From NCBI GenBank assembly GCA_944548615.1, contig OX155960.1, positions 33,882,475 through 33,946,474 of the forward strand: a DNA stretch of 64,000 nucleotides, read 5' to 3'. This DNA comes from Micropterix aruncella. Its lineage: Eukaryota; Arthropoda; Insecta; Lepidoptera; Micropterigidae. Made by a program: the position numbers and the translations under genes. The number at the start of each line of letters is the position of its first letter. The first letter of the stretch is position 1. Below the pieces are notes generated by a model that saw only the letters and a program-made list of their open reading frames with translations, was not told where the DNA came from and did not search any database. Shown in pieces: positions 26,700 to 38,852 of this stretch.

Positions 26700-28370
26700 T
26701 ATAGCAAAATTATAGAGTTCGGTTTTACAGATTTCCAGTTTCCTACTTCGCGCCAGGCTGCATCGCACGAAAATAAATTTCGAATAACTAACAATGATCT
26801 AAAACATAGTAAGAAGTATTCAATTAATAATCAATTTGTACTATAATAATCATAAATAATATTAAGACAAAAAACAATTTAACTAAAAGGTACTAGAATA
26901 GTTACTGGAATTAATAATAATAAATGGTATTCTATTGTCAACAATTATAAATAGTCAAAAATAATCAAAGCAAATCAAAAGAATTATTTAACAAAAAGGC
27001 ACTAAAATAGTCCTTGCAATAATACAAATGTCTAAAAATCATAAATGGTAACAGGAATTTACAAAAATTCACGTTATGAAATCTAAATTATAGTACTCCT
27101 CGCTAATCAGATGCTTCTTGATTATCTCTGGTCAGGTTATAGGGCTGACTGTCTGTCTGCTGGAGGCATCGCATCGCGCCGGGCTACATGGCGTTTTAGT
27201 AGCGTTCGTACCTACGTTGAAACACCAGTTCTCTTGTGCTACCGAAGTCACCAGCGTTGAGCGCAGTTATTATTTAGATAGGTGACCGTGTGATACTGCA
27301 AAGATACCCGCCTAGAAGATGTCAGTACGCAACAAGGAGGGTTCTATGAAAGCTACTAGTTTTATGGGTAAACAATAGAGCGAGATAACACCAATTAAAG
27401 AGAGCGAGCGGAGTAAATGCAATGGTGGAATGCGCAACGATATTTGGTATTTTATAGTGCATCTTTCTCTACCGTCTCCTATTCAAAGCGTTAGACGATT
27501 CTTGAAGTTGTTAAAATCTGCAACTGGAGCTGTCAACTACAACGGGCAAACCCGTCACCTCAGGAAGTTTTAACGATATTTGATAGTTCTGTCTCAGCTC
27601 TCAGGAGCCGGATTCGTTGACCTAACTCGTGAGAGAGAGTGCCGAACGCCGTCGCAACCTTGGGGGAAGGTGATCACTCGGGGAATGATAATTTGGTTGC
27701 TTTTGCGCCAGTTTATATAGGCCGATCAATGATGCAATCCAAAAATATTTCGAGTAAAAGTATTGTTTCATCGTGCTGATTCATAGCTGCACGAGTCAAA
27801 ATAATAGCTGAATTGTGTCTGTGGCTTTCACTGGAATTCGATGCATTTGTTGATCGCATGTAATGGACTTAAGGTCCGTTACAAAGCATTTTTGTTTATA
27901 AGATTTCTGTTTAGATGGAATTATTTTAAGCAAAAATGTGAGTTTAGATAGAGTTATTTTACACATTTTTTATAGAATCACTTTTTCTAGATTTTTTATG
28001 AAAAACTGAAAAATATCCAAAAAAGATAAATATCACTTCTATGTTCAGTTTCATGGAACCCCCTAAAAATCCCCGGGCATCCCAAACACCCCATATATGA
28101 ATAGAGTTGTATGTTTAATAAGCAAGAGTTGTTGCTTATATACCATGGATCCTACCTACTTTCAGCAAAAGATACGTACGCCGCAAAGAAAACTTCCCCT
28201 CGAAAGAATACTATTCTGTTATAAAATTCCAACGCCTTTCTCTAGGCGTGCATGCAGTGTTAAGTGGGTCACTAGGAAAGAAGTAAGAAACACAAAATAT
28301 ATTGGTGATTTTTATTATATAATTTTAATTATAATTTTTTGAAGTACTCTTCATACCAGCTTCCATACAA
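26700..28370. other. Non-coding stretch containing one copy of the 'cgggcaaacccgtcacc' dispersed repeat
   Basis: At 27530-27580 lies 'tgtcaactacaacgggcaaa' plus 'cccgtcacctcaggaagttttaacga', found again at 53155 and, diverged, at 35638. No gene-like ORF is present elsewhere. 25.5-25.8 kb and 26.8-27.0 kb share a low-complexity 'aataatcaa' style. Confidence 0.45.
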
Positions 28371-28384
28371 AAATTTATTCGCTT

Positions 28385-28520
28385 AAACCAGTGATTCCCA
28401 AAGTGGTCTATATGGACCCCCAGGGGACGATTTCGGTTCGCAGGGGGTCCATGTTAGCGAAAAACAAAAATCGGGGTGCACGAGATGCAAATGGGGGTGC
28501 ACGTTAGTCAACTCCATTTA
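28385..28520. repeat. hAT-type terminal sequence fragment
   Basis: 'cagtgattcccaaagtggtc' is followed by 'tatggacccccagggg' and 'cagggggtcc', which resembles the terminal region of hAT MITEs. The partner end was not found. Confidence 0.4.
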
Positions 28521-28879
28521 GGCAGGTCACCATAAGCATTCAGGCGATCCGTTAATGTCGTATCACTTCTTAAACAGATTTTTGTATACAGCATAGTATT
28601 TTAAAATTATATTAATAGCAATAAACAAACTCGCGCGTCACAAGTATCACGGAATGAAATCAACAATCAACTTAATTGCATCACTAGTCGATTGAAGAGG
28701 CCAGCGCACATGACTAACAAGGGAAGGCGCGAATGAGATATGTGAAAAAATTACGCTTCAATGGGTATCCGTACGAGCGAGTAGGATAAACGCGCCACAT
28801 GAATGAGCAAGCGATATAGTGCTACATGTGCACTTATGTGCGACTTTCCCAGATGATTCGTACTAAAAAATAATAATTG

Positions 28880-29740
28880 TATATATTTTTAATTTTTTAC
28901 AACTGTCCACATTACCTAAAACCCTATGTAGGCCATCAGTACTGTTCCAGCTGTCAAGAAACTTTTAATGTTAGTAAGTTCAGGAAAATTCAGGCAGGGA
29001 TCTACGAAAAACAGCAAGGGTACCTCCGGCTTAAACCAAGATACTCCCGGAAGTCTACTTTGGGAACATCATCCATAAATCATACCCAAAATTATTTTGG
29101 ACATCCTCAGGGTAGTCGAAGGACGTTCCATGAAGTCCAAGTTAGTTTTTTGGAAAGAGGAAGAAATCACTTGAGGCCGAATCGAGGCTGTAAGGTGGAT
29201 GCGATAGCTCTTGAATTTATGTAGTCTTCAAAGCTCATTGTTGGGAATAGCTTTTGTGAGACGATGCACTGTCATGATGAAAAGGAGCCCTCCCAATCCA
29301 GACCGTGGACGTTTTAATTTCAACTTATTGAAGACAAATGGCAAACAGATCTCTCTAAACCACTTGGAATTGATTGGTTTACGATCTTCTAATGAAACAC
29401 ATAGCCACTTGCAGAGAAAATGTCGCTACCATTCTCTTGCAAACGTGGCATCCACATTTGACTTTTCTCTGATGATTCTCGTTTGGAAATACTTGAACTG
29501 ACGACAGTAGCTTGGTTTCTGTGTCATATTGATAGCCCCAGGTCTCATCTCTCGTCATGATACCAAAAACATTGCGGCTTTCCCTATTCTCCAATTCAGT
29601 GATCATTCTTTGCTCCATATTACACTAGGATGTCTTTGATCTGCAGTGAGCGAATGACAACCCAACGGGGGACCCGACGAGATGCAAAGAGAGCAAAGCT
29701 TTCTAACGCGAAGGTTTTGATGAAGGATTGGCTGATTCAA
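28880..29740 (-). pseudogene. Degenerate mariner transposase (DD34D-like)
   Basis: The minus strand carries broken pieces of a mariner transposase. 'KLCSLCIPR' near 29690 resembles the mariner linker. 'TRDETWGYQYDTETK', within the frame at 29379-29618, holds the first catalytic aspartate of the DETW box. 'SSSFQKTNLDFMER', near 29120-29165, resembles the block after the second catalytic region. At least two frameshifts and several stops separate the blocks, so it is dead. No terminal inverted repeats were located. Tc1/mariner transposases act by TA-targeted cut-and-paste. Confidence 0.75.
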
Positions 29741-32360
29741 TGGCTGGGATGGAATCTTAAGAGTCTATTCGATCTACTCACAAATAGATTTAGGATCTTC
29801 AATCAGTATTTTATTACAACTTCAATAGTTTTTCAGTGGCTAACGTCGCTTAGCATACACTTTTCTTGTCATCTTTTCATTAAAATATGACGATACATCT
29901 TTAACATCAACAATTTCATCAAACAATTTAATTTAAATGATCGAATTTGAATTGTCCAAAATCAACGGAAAATTGCTGCTATGGAAGGAGCACGACAATT
30001 TCAGACATTTCCCCTTAAGCCGACTTCGGCCGAATCAAACCAAAACATTGCATGAAAAATTCCATCTTGATTACTAACAAGAGCATGCTGAAACCATAAC
30101 CTAAAATAAAGTACGCTATCTATGTTTCAAATGTTTCAACATAGATTTATAAAATTATGTATAAGTTTATGTTAAGTTATGTATATGTTTATGAAATCAA
30201 ATGTTTCAACGTATGTTTATGAAATTCGAAATGTATACACTTAAATAGTCATGTTCATTACATAAAAAATAATTGAATTATGTTTAGAGTAGCTATCGTG
30301 TCTCCTTTCTTTCTTAGTGACCTATCGTAGCATACAACGCGCTAACAAACGAAAAGAAACGTACTCGTTGAATATATGCAAAATGTACCCACCACGTATA
30401 ACAACTACATAATGGAAGCCAACATTTATTTTCAATTCGACTCACAGAAAGTTAATAGAAATCTAGCGATATGCGCTGAGCATGCCGAAACTGTTGAATG
30501 GAAAAGTCACGAATGCTTATAATGTCAAATGTATTTTGTCGCTACTGCTACCTCAGTTTCTCCTAGTGGAACACTGATTTATTTATTAAAATAAAGAAAT
30601 GCTTGTTTGGAAAAAGTTATGTCGCCTAGCCGACATGGCTGTCTTATTATAGCGGCTACTGCCGATATCCAATAAGAAGACTCGCAGACTGAATGAATAT
30701 AGGAGAAGTTTTCTATAGAAGCACTAAATCGACTCGAGTAATTCAATCACTCAGACGCTGGGGCGAATATTGGAACAAAAAGGCCGGGAGCAGTTTTCAT
30801 TCCAATTTATCTCGGAGGCAGCGACAAATGCAAATGACATTTAGCCGGGGCAAACTGTCTTCGCTAATGATCGCTGATTCAATTGGTACTCACCCCCCCC
30901 CCCACCCCTCCCCCTCCTTCACACTTCACGGCAATTTACCGCTGGAAATATTTCCACTTGACAGCGCGTTTACGTTCGATTTTTATTAACGAATAAAGCG
31001 CGGAGATTTTCATCAACTCCCATAAGGTGTCTCTCACAAATTGATATAACTTCGGGAGATGTGTATGTACCAGTCCCATAGGTACGACCGCATAGAAGTA
31101 GAGGTGTTTGTCTGCGCTGAATGGCGTGGTCAGATTCAGTGTTTGCTTTTATTTATGGTAGTTTAGTAGTTTCCCGTGTATTTGAGCATCGCCTGCGGAG
31201 CTGCGCGATTGCAATGTTGAACAATGAACAATGAACTCATTTAAGAGTTCATTGTTGAGTTCATCAATGAAGTTGAACTCATCAATGAGTTTATTGTTGA
31301 ACAATGAACGCAATTAATAGGTACCTAATAAATTACGTTCAGTGCACAAACCTTGCATCATACGATATTTTTTTTAATTTCATCGCTTTTCACATAATGA
31401 TAAATTTAGCGTAAAAATTAAACACCAATCATCGATCTATATGTAAGACCTCGTACGCCCCAAAAATTGTAATTGGCGATTTTTATTGTTATTGGTGTAA
31501 GCTCGCGCTCCGGATCATTTCGTTAGTGTCTCGAGGGCTTAAATTGCATTGTTATCTTGTAATTCTTGCAGTGGCATCAATAACGTTTGCCTGATTAGTA
31601 GTGATTCCTCGCAAACATCTTTACTTTTTGCCAGTTTTAACTATTAGTACAGCAGACCTACATATACTATGGGGTCGATTGCGTTTCTTCGTGAACTAAA
31701 ATAGGAAGTTAGTTAAACCGAACGAGACAGAGCAATACGTTAGAAAGGAATATGAAATGGCCTGTCGTCGATTTTCCCTCACCAAAACTACCTGTCGAAC
31801 TTATAGACGCGCGAATAAGTTTGAAGACATTTCATCTTCGGTGGGTAGTTTTAATTCGGGAAAGTGACAACCGTTCATTTCACGTTCCGCTCTGAAGTAC
31901 TGCTCTGTCTCGTTCACACGAACTAATTTCCGATTTTAGTTCAAGAGCTCTTATTTACGCAACACAAAAAAAATCTCATGAATGAAGGTATTCCGTGTTG
32001 TCAATGCCCTGAAACGTTTGCTTGTTAGCTTGCTAGGAGCAACGAAACGTATTGTTGTATGAAGAGATATTAATAAAGTGACATTACATTCCATCAATTA
32101 ATTGTGTATTTATTTATTTATGATATGTATGATAGGTACGCAAACAATACTCTAATAATAATAAGATTTTTACATTATTACTGATTAGAGTATAATATAT
32201 TATGCGTACTCCGCATGCTTGATTAATAATTGCGTAACTATGCGCCGTTTATCTCATCTGTGTAAATAAAAGTAAAAGCATTTGTGTAATTTAATATTGC
32301 TGTTATCCAAGAATACCCAATGTTTTTCAACTCTGAGGCAAATCCTGACATCTCCGCGAA
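29741..32360. other. Non-coding stretch with a poly-C tract and a small inverted-repeat cluster
   Basis: A C-rich run lies at 30891-30920. At 31213-31310 the motif 'ttgaacaatgaac' and its inverse occur several times, so the sequence can fold back on itself. The ORF at 30693-30989 resembles nothing known. No RNA gene was recognised. Confidence 0.4.
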
Positions 32361-32364
32361 CTTT

Positions 32365-32806
32365 ATACGGGGTATTATTACTGCACGGGCATTTTTTTTT
32401 GTGGGTAAATCAGTACAACGATAACAACTTTAAGTAAAATAAAATGTAAAAAACTAAAAAAAAAAATGTTTTTGAAAAAAAAAATTTGATCGAAAAAATG
32501 TTTTTTTTATTTTTTTTTTCAATTAGTAGGAAAAACTATAATCACGTTGCGCTATCTAGCGGTTGGTAAAATGTCTCTGATATTGTTTATTTACGACCTA
32601 TTTTTTATCTACCGCTAGATGGCGCAGCGCGCTCAAACGCTTCTCAAACCTTTATTTAACAGTCAACTTCTTCAAATGTTTTATTAAAAAAAAATACATT
32701 TTTTTTTTTTGGGTTTTTAAAAAAAAATAAACATAAGTTTCTTACCACGTTGTACCGATTCACCCACAGAAAAAAATCTCCGTGCAGTAATAACACCCAG
32801 TATATA
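32365..32806. mobile_element. Inverted-repeat MITE, ~440 bp
   Basis: The left end 'ggggtattattactgcacgg' with 'tgtgggtaaatcagtacaac' matches the reverse of the right end near 32735-32803 (ggtgttattactgcacgg, tgtgggtgaatcggtacaac). An inner inverted pair occurs around 32547-32562 and 32610-32626 (gcgctatctagcggt / ccgctagatggcgc). No ORF is present. The family is not assigned because the target duplication is unclear. Confidence 0.6.
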
Positions 32807-33620
32807 TCGTAACATATAAACTCTAAATTAATCATTTATCCATATTATTTTTATAATTATGTACTATAATAATGCACTTATAAAATGTGTATATAATATA
32901 TTTATATAAAATTTATATAATATATCTATTTGAAACCAAGTTCCTTTTCTTAAATTATATATTTTCGTACCCTAGTACGGTCAATCCTTGTTAAAATAAA
33001 CATTAGGTTGTTATTTTGCTATTCGGTTCTAGATTATTTCATTGTATTAGCTGATTGAAAATTAGGAAGGTTTATTTAGATATGTAAGTTAAATCTGAAA
33101 TCACTTATTCTGTCTGTTTTTCTTTAGTCATATAAAATAGTGTCTTATTGTATGAGATGAAATAACACGCGACGAAACTACGAAACCCTTCTGCTGAAAT
33201 AACTCCCGCTCTGATTAATTCTCTTCTTCCGCAGTAGATAATATTATATATGTATATACCATGCCGCGGAGGAAGGAAAGTCCGCGGAATAAAATACGAC
33301 GATCTTAATATACAAGACTAAGTAAGTATAGAGGAGACAAATTAATGGCTATTCATCTTCGCGCAATACGGATTACTGCCTTGTTATCAGTTTCAAGGGA
33401 TGGCAAATAAATATACATATATAAATAAACGCACCTATAATCCGATTCGTTTGTATAATAGATCGGAACTTATAGATGAAGCTGGGAGAGGATTAGCATT
33501 AATCTACTAAAACCAGGTATGCTAAGTGGGTAATTTCAGTTTCAATGTTTATTCAATTTAAATACATTTGAACACTAATGAACGTCATAAGACAACAATA
33601 TAGTCTAGTATTTTTTGAAA
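32807..33620. other. Non-coding AT-rich stretch, no feature recognised
   Basis: Nothing beyond simple AT-rich sequence is visible, including ATATA-rich text at 32890-32930. Confidence 0.35.
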
Positions 33621-33621
33621 A

Positions 33622-34803
33622 CCGAACTTTTAGAAACAAATCATGTAACTTTTGGACAAACAGCTATTTTCCCCCCTATTTCAACCATGCTGCATCCGAA
33701 AATGCCGGTTGCCAAGCGTAATCCTGACCGGAAGTGATATATCCAAGATGGCGGTCAATATGGCGTCGAAACCTGAAATCGGCGCTGTAAAGCCCCCCTT
33801 TGACATACATCAAGACATTTTGGCCCCTAGGAACGGGGCCAAAATGTCTTGATGTATGTTTTTGAGCATAGGGAATTTAAAAATACACTATAAAAAAGCA
33901 TTGGTCCTGTATTTCAAGATGGCGGCCAAGATGGCGCCAGCACCATATTTTGTCGTAAAAACGAGCGTGACGCATCTCGATATATGTTTTTAAACATGAG
34001 GATTTCAAAAAATAACTTTAAAACAACGTTGAAATAAATTTTGATTCAAATCTTTTCGTAAATGGAACAAACAAGCGACTTTTAGATAACAGCAACATAA
34101 ATAAACTAAAAAAGTTTACTGTGTGTCTCCAGAATTAAGAAAGGTACATTTGCAGGGAGTACAGATTTTTATGCAAGGGAAGTTTTCTTTCCTGCAACAG
34201 CAGTTTTGTGAGCTACAAAACTCTTTACAGTGGCAAACAACAAAGGATAGATCTTGGAGAGCAAGCTGTTCCACGTTTCCTGACGCTAAATCCTATTCCT
34301 AACCCGTACCCAGGAGTGATTGTTTGCCACTCTAAAGAGTTTTGTAACTCACAAAACTGCCTTTGCAGGAAAGAAAACGTCCCTTGCATAAAACTCCTTA
34401 CTCCCTGAAAACGTACCTTTCTTAATTCAGGAGACACACAGTAATCTTTCTTAATTTTTGTAAGTTTTTGTTACCAAAAAGTCGATTGTTTATTCCATTT
34501 TCGAAAAAATTTGAATCAAAATTTAGCTCAACGTTGTTTTAAAGTTGTTTTTTGAAATCCTCATGATTAAAACATATATCTAGATGCGTCTCGCTTGGCC
34601 GCCATCTTGAAATACCGGACCAATGTATTTTTAAATTCCCCATGCTCAAAAACATAAACGAATATTTCGACGCCATATTGACGGCCATCTTGGATATCTC
34701 ACTTCCGGTCAGGATTACGCTTGAGCAACCAGCATTTTCGGATTCAGTATGGTGGAAATAGAGGGGAAATACATGTTACATGATTTGCTTCTAAAAGTTC
34801 TTA
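33622..34803. mobile_element. Foldback element with ~500-600 bp inverted arms
   Basis: The left arm (about 33622-34245) and right arm (about 34310-34803) are diverged inverted copies. Shared landmarks include 'cgtaatcctgaccggaagtg' (33718, and inverted at 34705), 'atccaagatggc', 'tcaatatggcgtcgaaa', 'actgtgtgtctcc' and 'agttttgtgag'. A ~65-bp central spacer is unique. Short ORFs arise from the arms symmetrically and are not genes. It has no transposase, so it is non-autonomous. Confidence 0.75.
33771..33860. repeat. Hairpin-containing segment present in only one arm of the foldback element
   Basis: 'catacatcaagacattttgg' at 33801 onward is followed after a ~14-nt loop region by its reverse complement, giving a stem of about 25 bp. 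The whole ~85-bp segment is missing from the equivalent place in the right arm, where 'atattcgtttatg' occurs instead, so it is an insertion into the left arm or a loss from the right. Confidence 0.6.
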
Positions 34804-35190
34804 AAATATCTTAAAGTTCTTAAAAACTTAAAATGTCAAAGTAGATCTTAACAGACATAAGCAGAGTAATATTTTATTTCTTTTAATCATATATTTCAAG
34901 GTCGTAAAGTTAAGTCATAGCAACTCTCCCCTATGTTCAAGATTTCGCAAATATATTTATCAAATTGAAAACTAGAGCAAGTCTTAAAGCACTTACCCAA
35001 TGAAGTGACTGCACACTTTATCAAATGTTTTTGTTTTTAAAAAACCTGCTAACGTTTTGTTCAAAATATTCAAGAAACGTAAGTCTTTTTTTCATTTTGG
35101 TTTCTGTTTAAGTTTCCATACTTTACATAGAGCAATTGTCGAAAGTTCGCAATGACGCGATTACAGACAATGTGAGACTGCTTGGTAGCG
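34804..35190. other. Non-coding stretch, no feature recognised
   Basis: AT-rich sequence with no notable ORF or repeat. Confidence 0.35.
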
Positions 35191-35192
35191 CG

Positions 35193-35440
35193 GGTTTCGA
35201 TAAACAGGCAAACAGCCATCGTTCGCGGAAGTAAACAACGTTAGCGTCCCGGGCGCTGGCTTCAATCCAACTTATTTATCGGCTGCACGGGGCGGCAAAA
35301 GAGACAAGAGACATGCAATGTTGACTTTATAAGAGTCTCGTTCAAACACGTGGAGTAAACAAATATTGCGGCGGTCGGCTAATATTTCACAAAATTTCGC
35401 GACGCGATGCTGTCGCATCTTTTAAAAGGCTTTATTAAGA
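35193..35440. repeat. Direct repeat copy 1 (uninterrupted)
   Basis: 'caggcaaacagccatcgttc' followed by 'gcggaagtaaacaacgttagcg' opens a ~250-bp segment repeated at 36171-36710. Copy 1 has no insertion at the site (gactttataagagtctcg) where copy 2 carries a MITE. Confidence 0.75.
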
Positions 35441-35629
35441 GCTACTTCTTCCATTCTGCAAATATTAATATTTAGGTTCATTGTATCTTGTTGAGGCTTT
35501 CTCTTCACTAGCATGGTGATTCTCGTTATCAAGATACCACCTAATAAACCTGAAGGTTTTTTAGAAAATCGATGTTTTGAGTGTGTTGTGTGTTGACGTC
35601 TAACCGTACACATCGGTGAGATTCGATCC

Positions 35630-35720
35630 AGTAGAGCGGTGTCGACTGCAACGGGCGAACCCGCCACCCCAGGCTGGTATAACTATATGTGATCGTTCTT
35701 TCAGCCGTGGGATGACCGTT
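35630..35720 (-). repeat. Dispersed repeat, diverged copy of the 'cgggcgaacccg' family
   Basis: 'tgtcgactgcaacgggcgaa' then 'cccgccaccccagg' is homologous to 27530-27565 and 53155-53190. The minus-strand translation around it (GSPVAVD-like) resembles that of the 53-kb copy, but no intact ORF exists. Confidence 0.5.
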
Positions 35721-35835
35721 CAGGGATAATGGCAGTTCAGGGAGTTCTTGGAGTACATATTGCATAGAGTTTACTTTAATTTTGGAAATTGGAACAAGGA
35801 AGACTTAGTATTCATATTTGAATACCTTATGCGAT

Positions 35836-36018
35836 TTATAAATAGGATAGAAAACGAATTTACCGCGTGAAATTTGTAGGACCCGACGTTTCGGTGACGT
35901 TGCAGCCGCCGTTGTCTAGGGTAAACAGTTTACCCTAGACAACGGCGGCTGCAACGTCACCGAAACGTCGGGTCCTACAAATTTCACGCGGTAAATTCGT
36001 TTTCTATCCTATTTATAA
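35836..36018. repeat. Perfect 183-bp palindrome (91-bp arms, 1-nt centre)
   Basis: By hand comparison every base of 35836-35926 pairs with 35928-36018 around the centre base 35927. The arms contain 'gacccgacgtttcggtgacg' and 'gccgccgttgtctagggtaa'. A diverged single-arm homologue lies at about 53829-53900. No ORF is present. An unmutated palindrome of this size must be young or under correction. Confidence 0.85.
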
Positions 36019-36170
36019 TGTCAAACAACCGCGATAGTCTTCGATTTCTTATGCGATTTTTTAAAGAAATCGGTAACCTAATATATTCTGTGATTTTTAT
36101 TTTTTCTTAGTATCGTAAAATAAACCCTACTTTATGACGTTTTTTGAGCTTTCAGAATACAGGCATCGTG

Positions 36171-36710
36171 AATTCGATAACCAGGCAAACAGCCATCGTT
36201 CTCGGAAGTAAACAACGTTAGCGTTCCGGGCGCTTGCTCGAATGCAACTTATTTATTGGCTGTACGGGAGAGCAAAGAGAGACAAGAGACATGCAATGTT
36301 GTCTCTATTAGGGGGTATCTAGACGATCAAGCATGCTTGACAAGCTTCGCGTCGCGGGCAGGGAGGGGATCGAAAACCGTAGGAAATATGCAAATATTTT
36401 TTGTAATATTTACCATAAACGCCTAATTTTGTAGTTTATACCAGGGAGTCACGTTAATTAGACGTAGTTGATTGGTGAATGACGTAACTCCCTGGTATAA
36501 AACTACAAAATTAGGCATTTTTATGATCCCCTCCCAGCCCGCGACGCGATGCTTGACAAGCATGCTTGATCGTCTAGAGAGCCCTTTAGAGTCTCGCTCA
36601 AACATAGTGAGTAAACAAACATTGCGTCGCGCGGCTTATATTTCAGTAAAGTTTCGCGACGCGACGCGACGTACCGTGCAGTCTTCTAAACGGCTTTATT
36701 AACAGCCTTG
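36171..36710. repeat. Direct repeat copy 2, interrupted by a MITE
   Basis: This is homologous to 35193-35440 on both sides of the 275-bp insertion at 36311-36585. The interruption point is 'ctctatta', and the second half resumes with 'ttagagtctcgctcaaac'. Confidence 0.75.
36311..36585. mobile_element. PIF/Harbinger-like MITE with TTA target duplication
   Basis: The ends are inverted: GGGGGTATCTAGACGATCAA at the left and the reverse of the right end AGGGCTCTCTAGACGATCAA, continuing through 'gcatgcttg'. TTA flanks both sides (36308-36310 and 36586-36588). The inner part is also palindromic (taccagggagt...actccctggta). The 3-bp TTA duplication and GGG-type ends are typical of PIF/Harbinger elements. 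The paralogue at 35193-35440 shows the empty site. It has no ORF and would need a transposase supplied in trans. Confidence 0.75.
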
Positions 36711-36899
36711 TCTAACATTCACGTTCGTTCACTCTGTCAATGTTATCTTTGGTTCATAATATTCCCGTTCAAACGCAGCGATTAAACTTGCACCAACATA
36801 GTTGTGCAAGTAGGCGCTAATGTGGGCGACTTGCACCAACGTAGTTGAAAAATGACCGCGTTTAGCGACGTTTAGCAAAAAAAAATCGCTTGCACCCAG

Positions 36900-36965
36900 A
36901 GCCATTTAAGGCTGTGGTTTTTCACCGGTGACTCGTGGCCCCCTGGGGGGTCGCAAAAAGACTCC
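36900..36965. repeat. hAT-like terminal sequence fragment
   Basis: 'cccctggggggtcgcaaaaa' followed by 'gactcccgggggttgcag' resembles internal hAT-MITE terminal sequence. Only one end is seen. Confidence 0.3.
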
Positions 36966-37217
36966 CGGGGGTTGCAGAATATCTAAAAATGAAAAAATCA
37001 ATATAATAAAATCTTTATTTATCTAATATGCCAACATTTACAGCTTCGGAAGAGAAACATATTTAAACTGAAAAACACTGATTTAAGGTAAACCCTACTG
37101 TAGGAAACACTTAATCCATCATAATATAATACTATAGGAAACACTTAATCGGCCAGCAGGACGTAATATGATAATTAGTTTTATTTAATGGAGCGCTGTA
37201 TGTTTTCTGAAGATTAA

Positions 37218-38158
<941 letters not shown>

Positions 38159-38205
38159 TTAAAAAAAGATTTTACAAAAAACCAATCAAATATTAACAAT
38201 AGATA

Positions 38206-38209
38206 TATA
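38206..38209. repeat. Left TATA target-site duplication of the Ginger-like transposon
   Basis: TATA precedes the left terminal inverted repeat and again follows the right one at 40747-40750. Four-base duplications are known for Ginger-type elements, but here the surrounding TA repeat makes the match easy to get by chance. Confidence 0.5.
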
Positions 38210-38295
38210 TGTTACAGTTAAAACCCATTTTTAGATAGAACGCGTTTTCCCTAGTTAGAACTAGTTTTTACTTAATGCTTTTGTTAAAACTAGAA
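38210..38295 (+). repeat. Left terminal inverted repeat of the Ginger-like transposon
   Basis: 86 bp from TGTTACAGTTAAAACCC to 'gttaaaactagaa'. It contains several CTAGT/ACTAG motifs (ccctagttagaactagtttt). The pattern continues just inside the repeat (acctagtcaaaactagaa), suggesting an array of transposase-binding sites. Confidence 0.85.
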
Positions 38296-38626
38296 ATACC
38301 TAGTCAAAACTAGAATTTACCACTGATATTTTTGATTTTCAGATAAAACTAGTTGTCACTCCGAGCCTTAGTTAAAACCAGCACTACAGAAACTAATTTG
38401 GGATTGAAAACAAGATATACTTTAAAAATATTTATTAAAAAGATCTAGGACACAAAATAATAATCTTACACTAAAGGAACATTTTAGGGAACATCGACAT
38501 AAAGAAGTTGCCAAGGTAACAATATTAATTAAAAGTAAATAAAATAATCAAACAAGTTGTTAAGGAACATTTGTTACCATACAATAAAAAATAATCAAAA
38601 CCTTAAAATTAGAAAAGGATGAGGAT

Positions 38627-38852
38627 CTACTTGTTATTGCAAGACAAACTATCGTGGCATTTTGAGTTACAAAGGTAACCATTTTTCTTGCAGAGACACC
38701 TTTTTGACATACATCCTTTCTTGCATACGCAGCGCATAAATCCTTGGCCTGTTCCTATGGCTGCTTCCTTAGCAACAGTTCTCAAAGGTAAATTGGTATT
38801 CGGAACATCTTCTTCATGCAAAAATTTTTCTTTGCACTTATCAAATTCTGAC
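38627..38852 (-). CDS. Exon 2 of the Ginger-like integrase gene (cysteine-rich tail)
   Basis: The exon starts at 38852, right after a 'cttttcag' acceptor on the minus strand, and stops at 38627-38629. It encodes ~74 residues rich in cysteine near the end: 'RCVCKKGCMSKRCLCKKNGY', then LCNSKCH and CNNK. This spacing resembles a CXC (Tesmin/CRC-type) zinc-binding region that commonly ends integrase-like proteins annotated as KRBA2-like in invertebrates. It probably adds DNA binding. A possible AATAAA (minus) lies near 38426. Confidence 0.75.
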
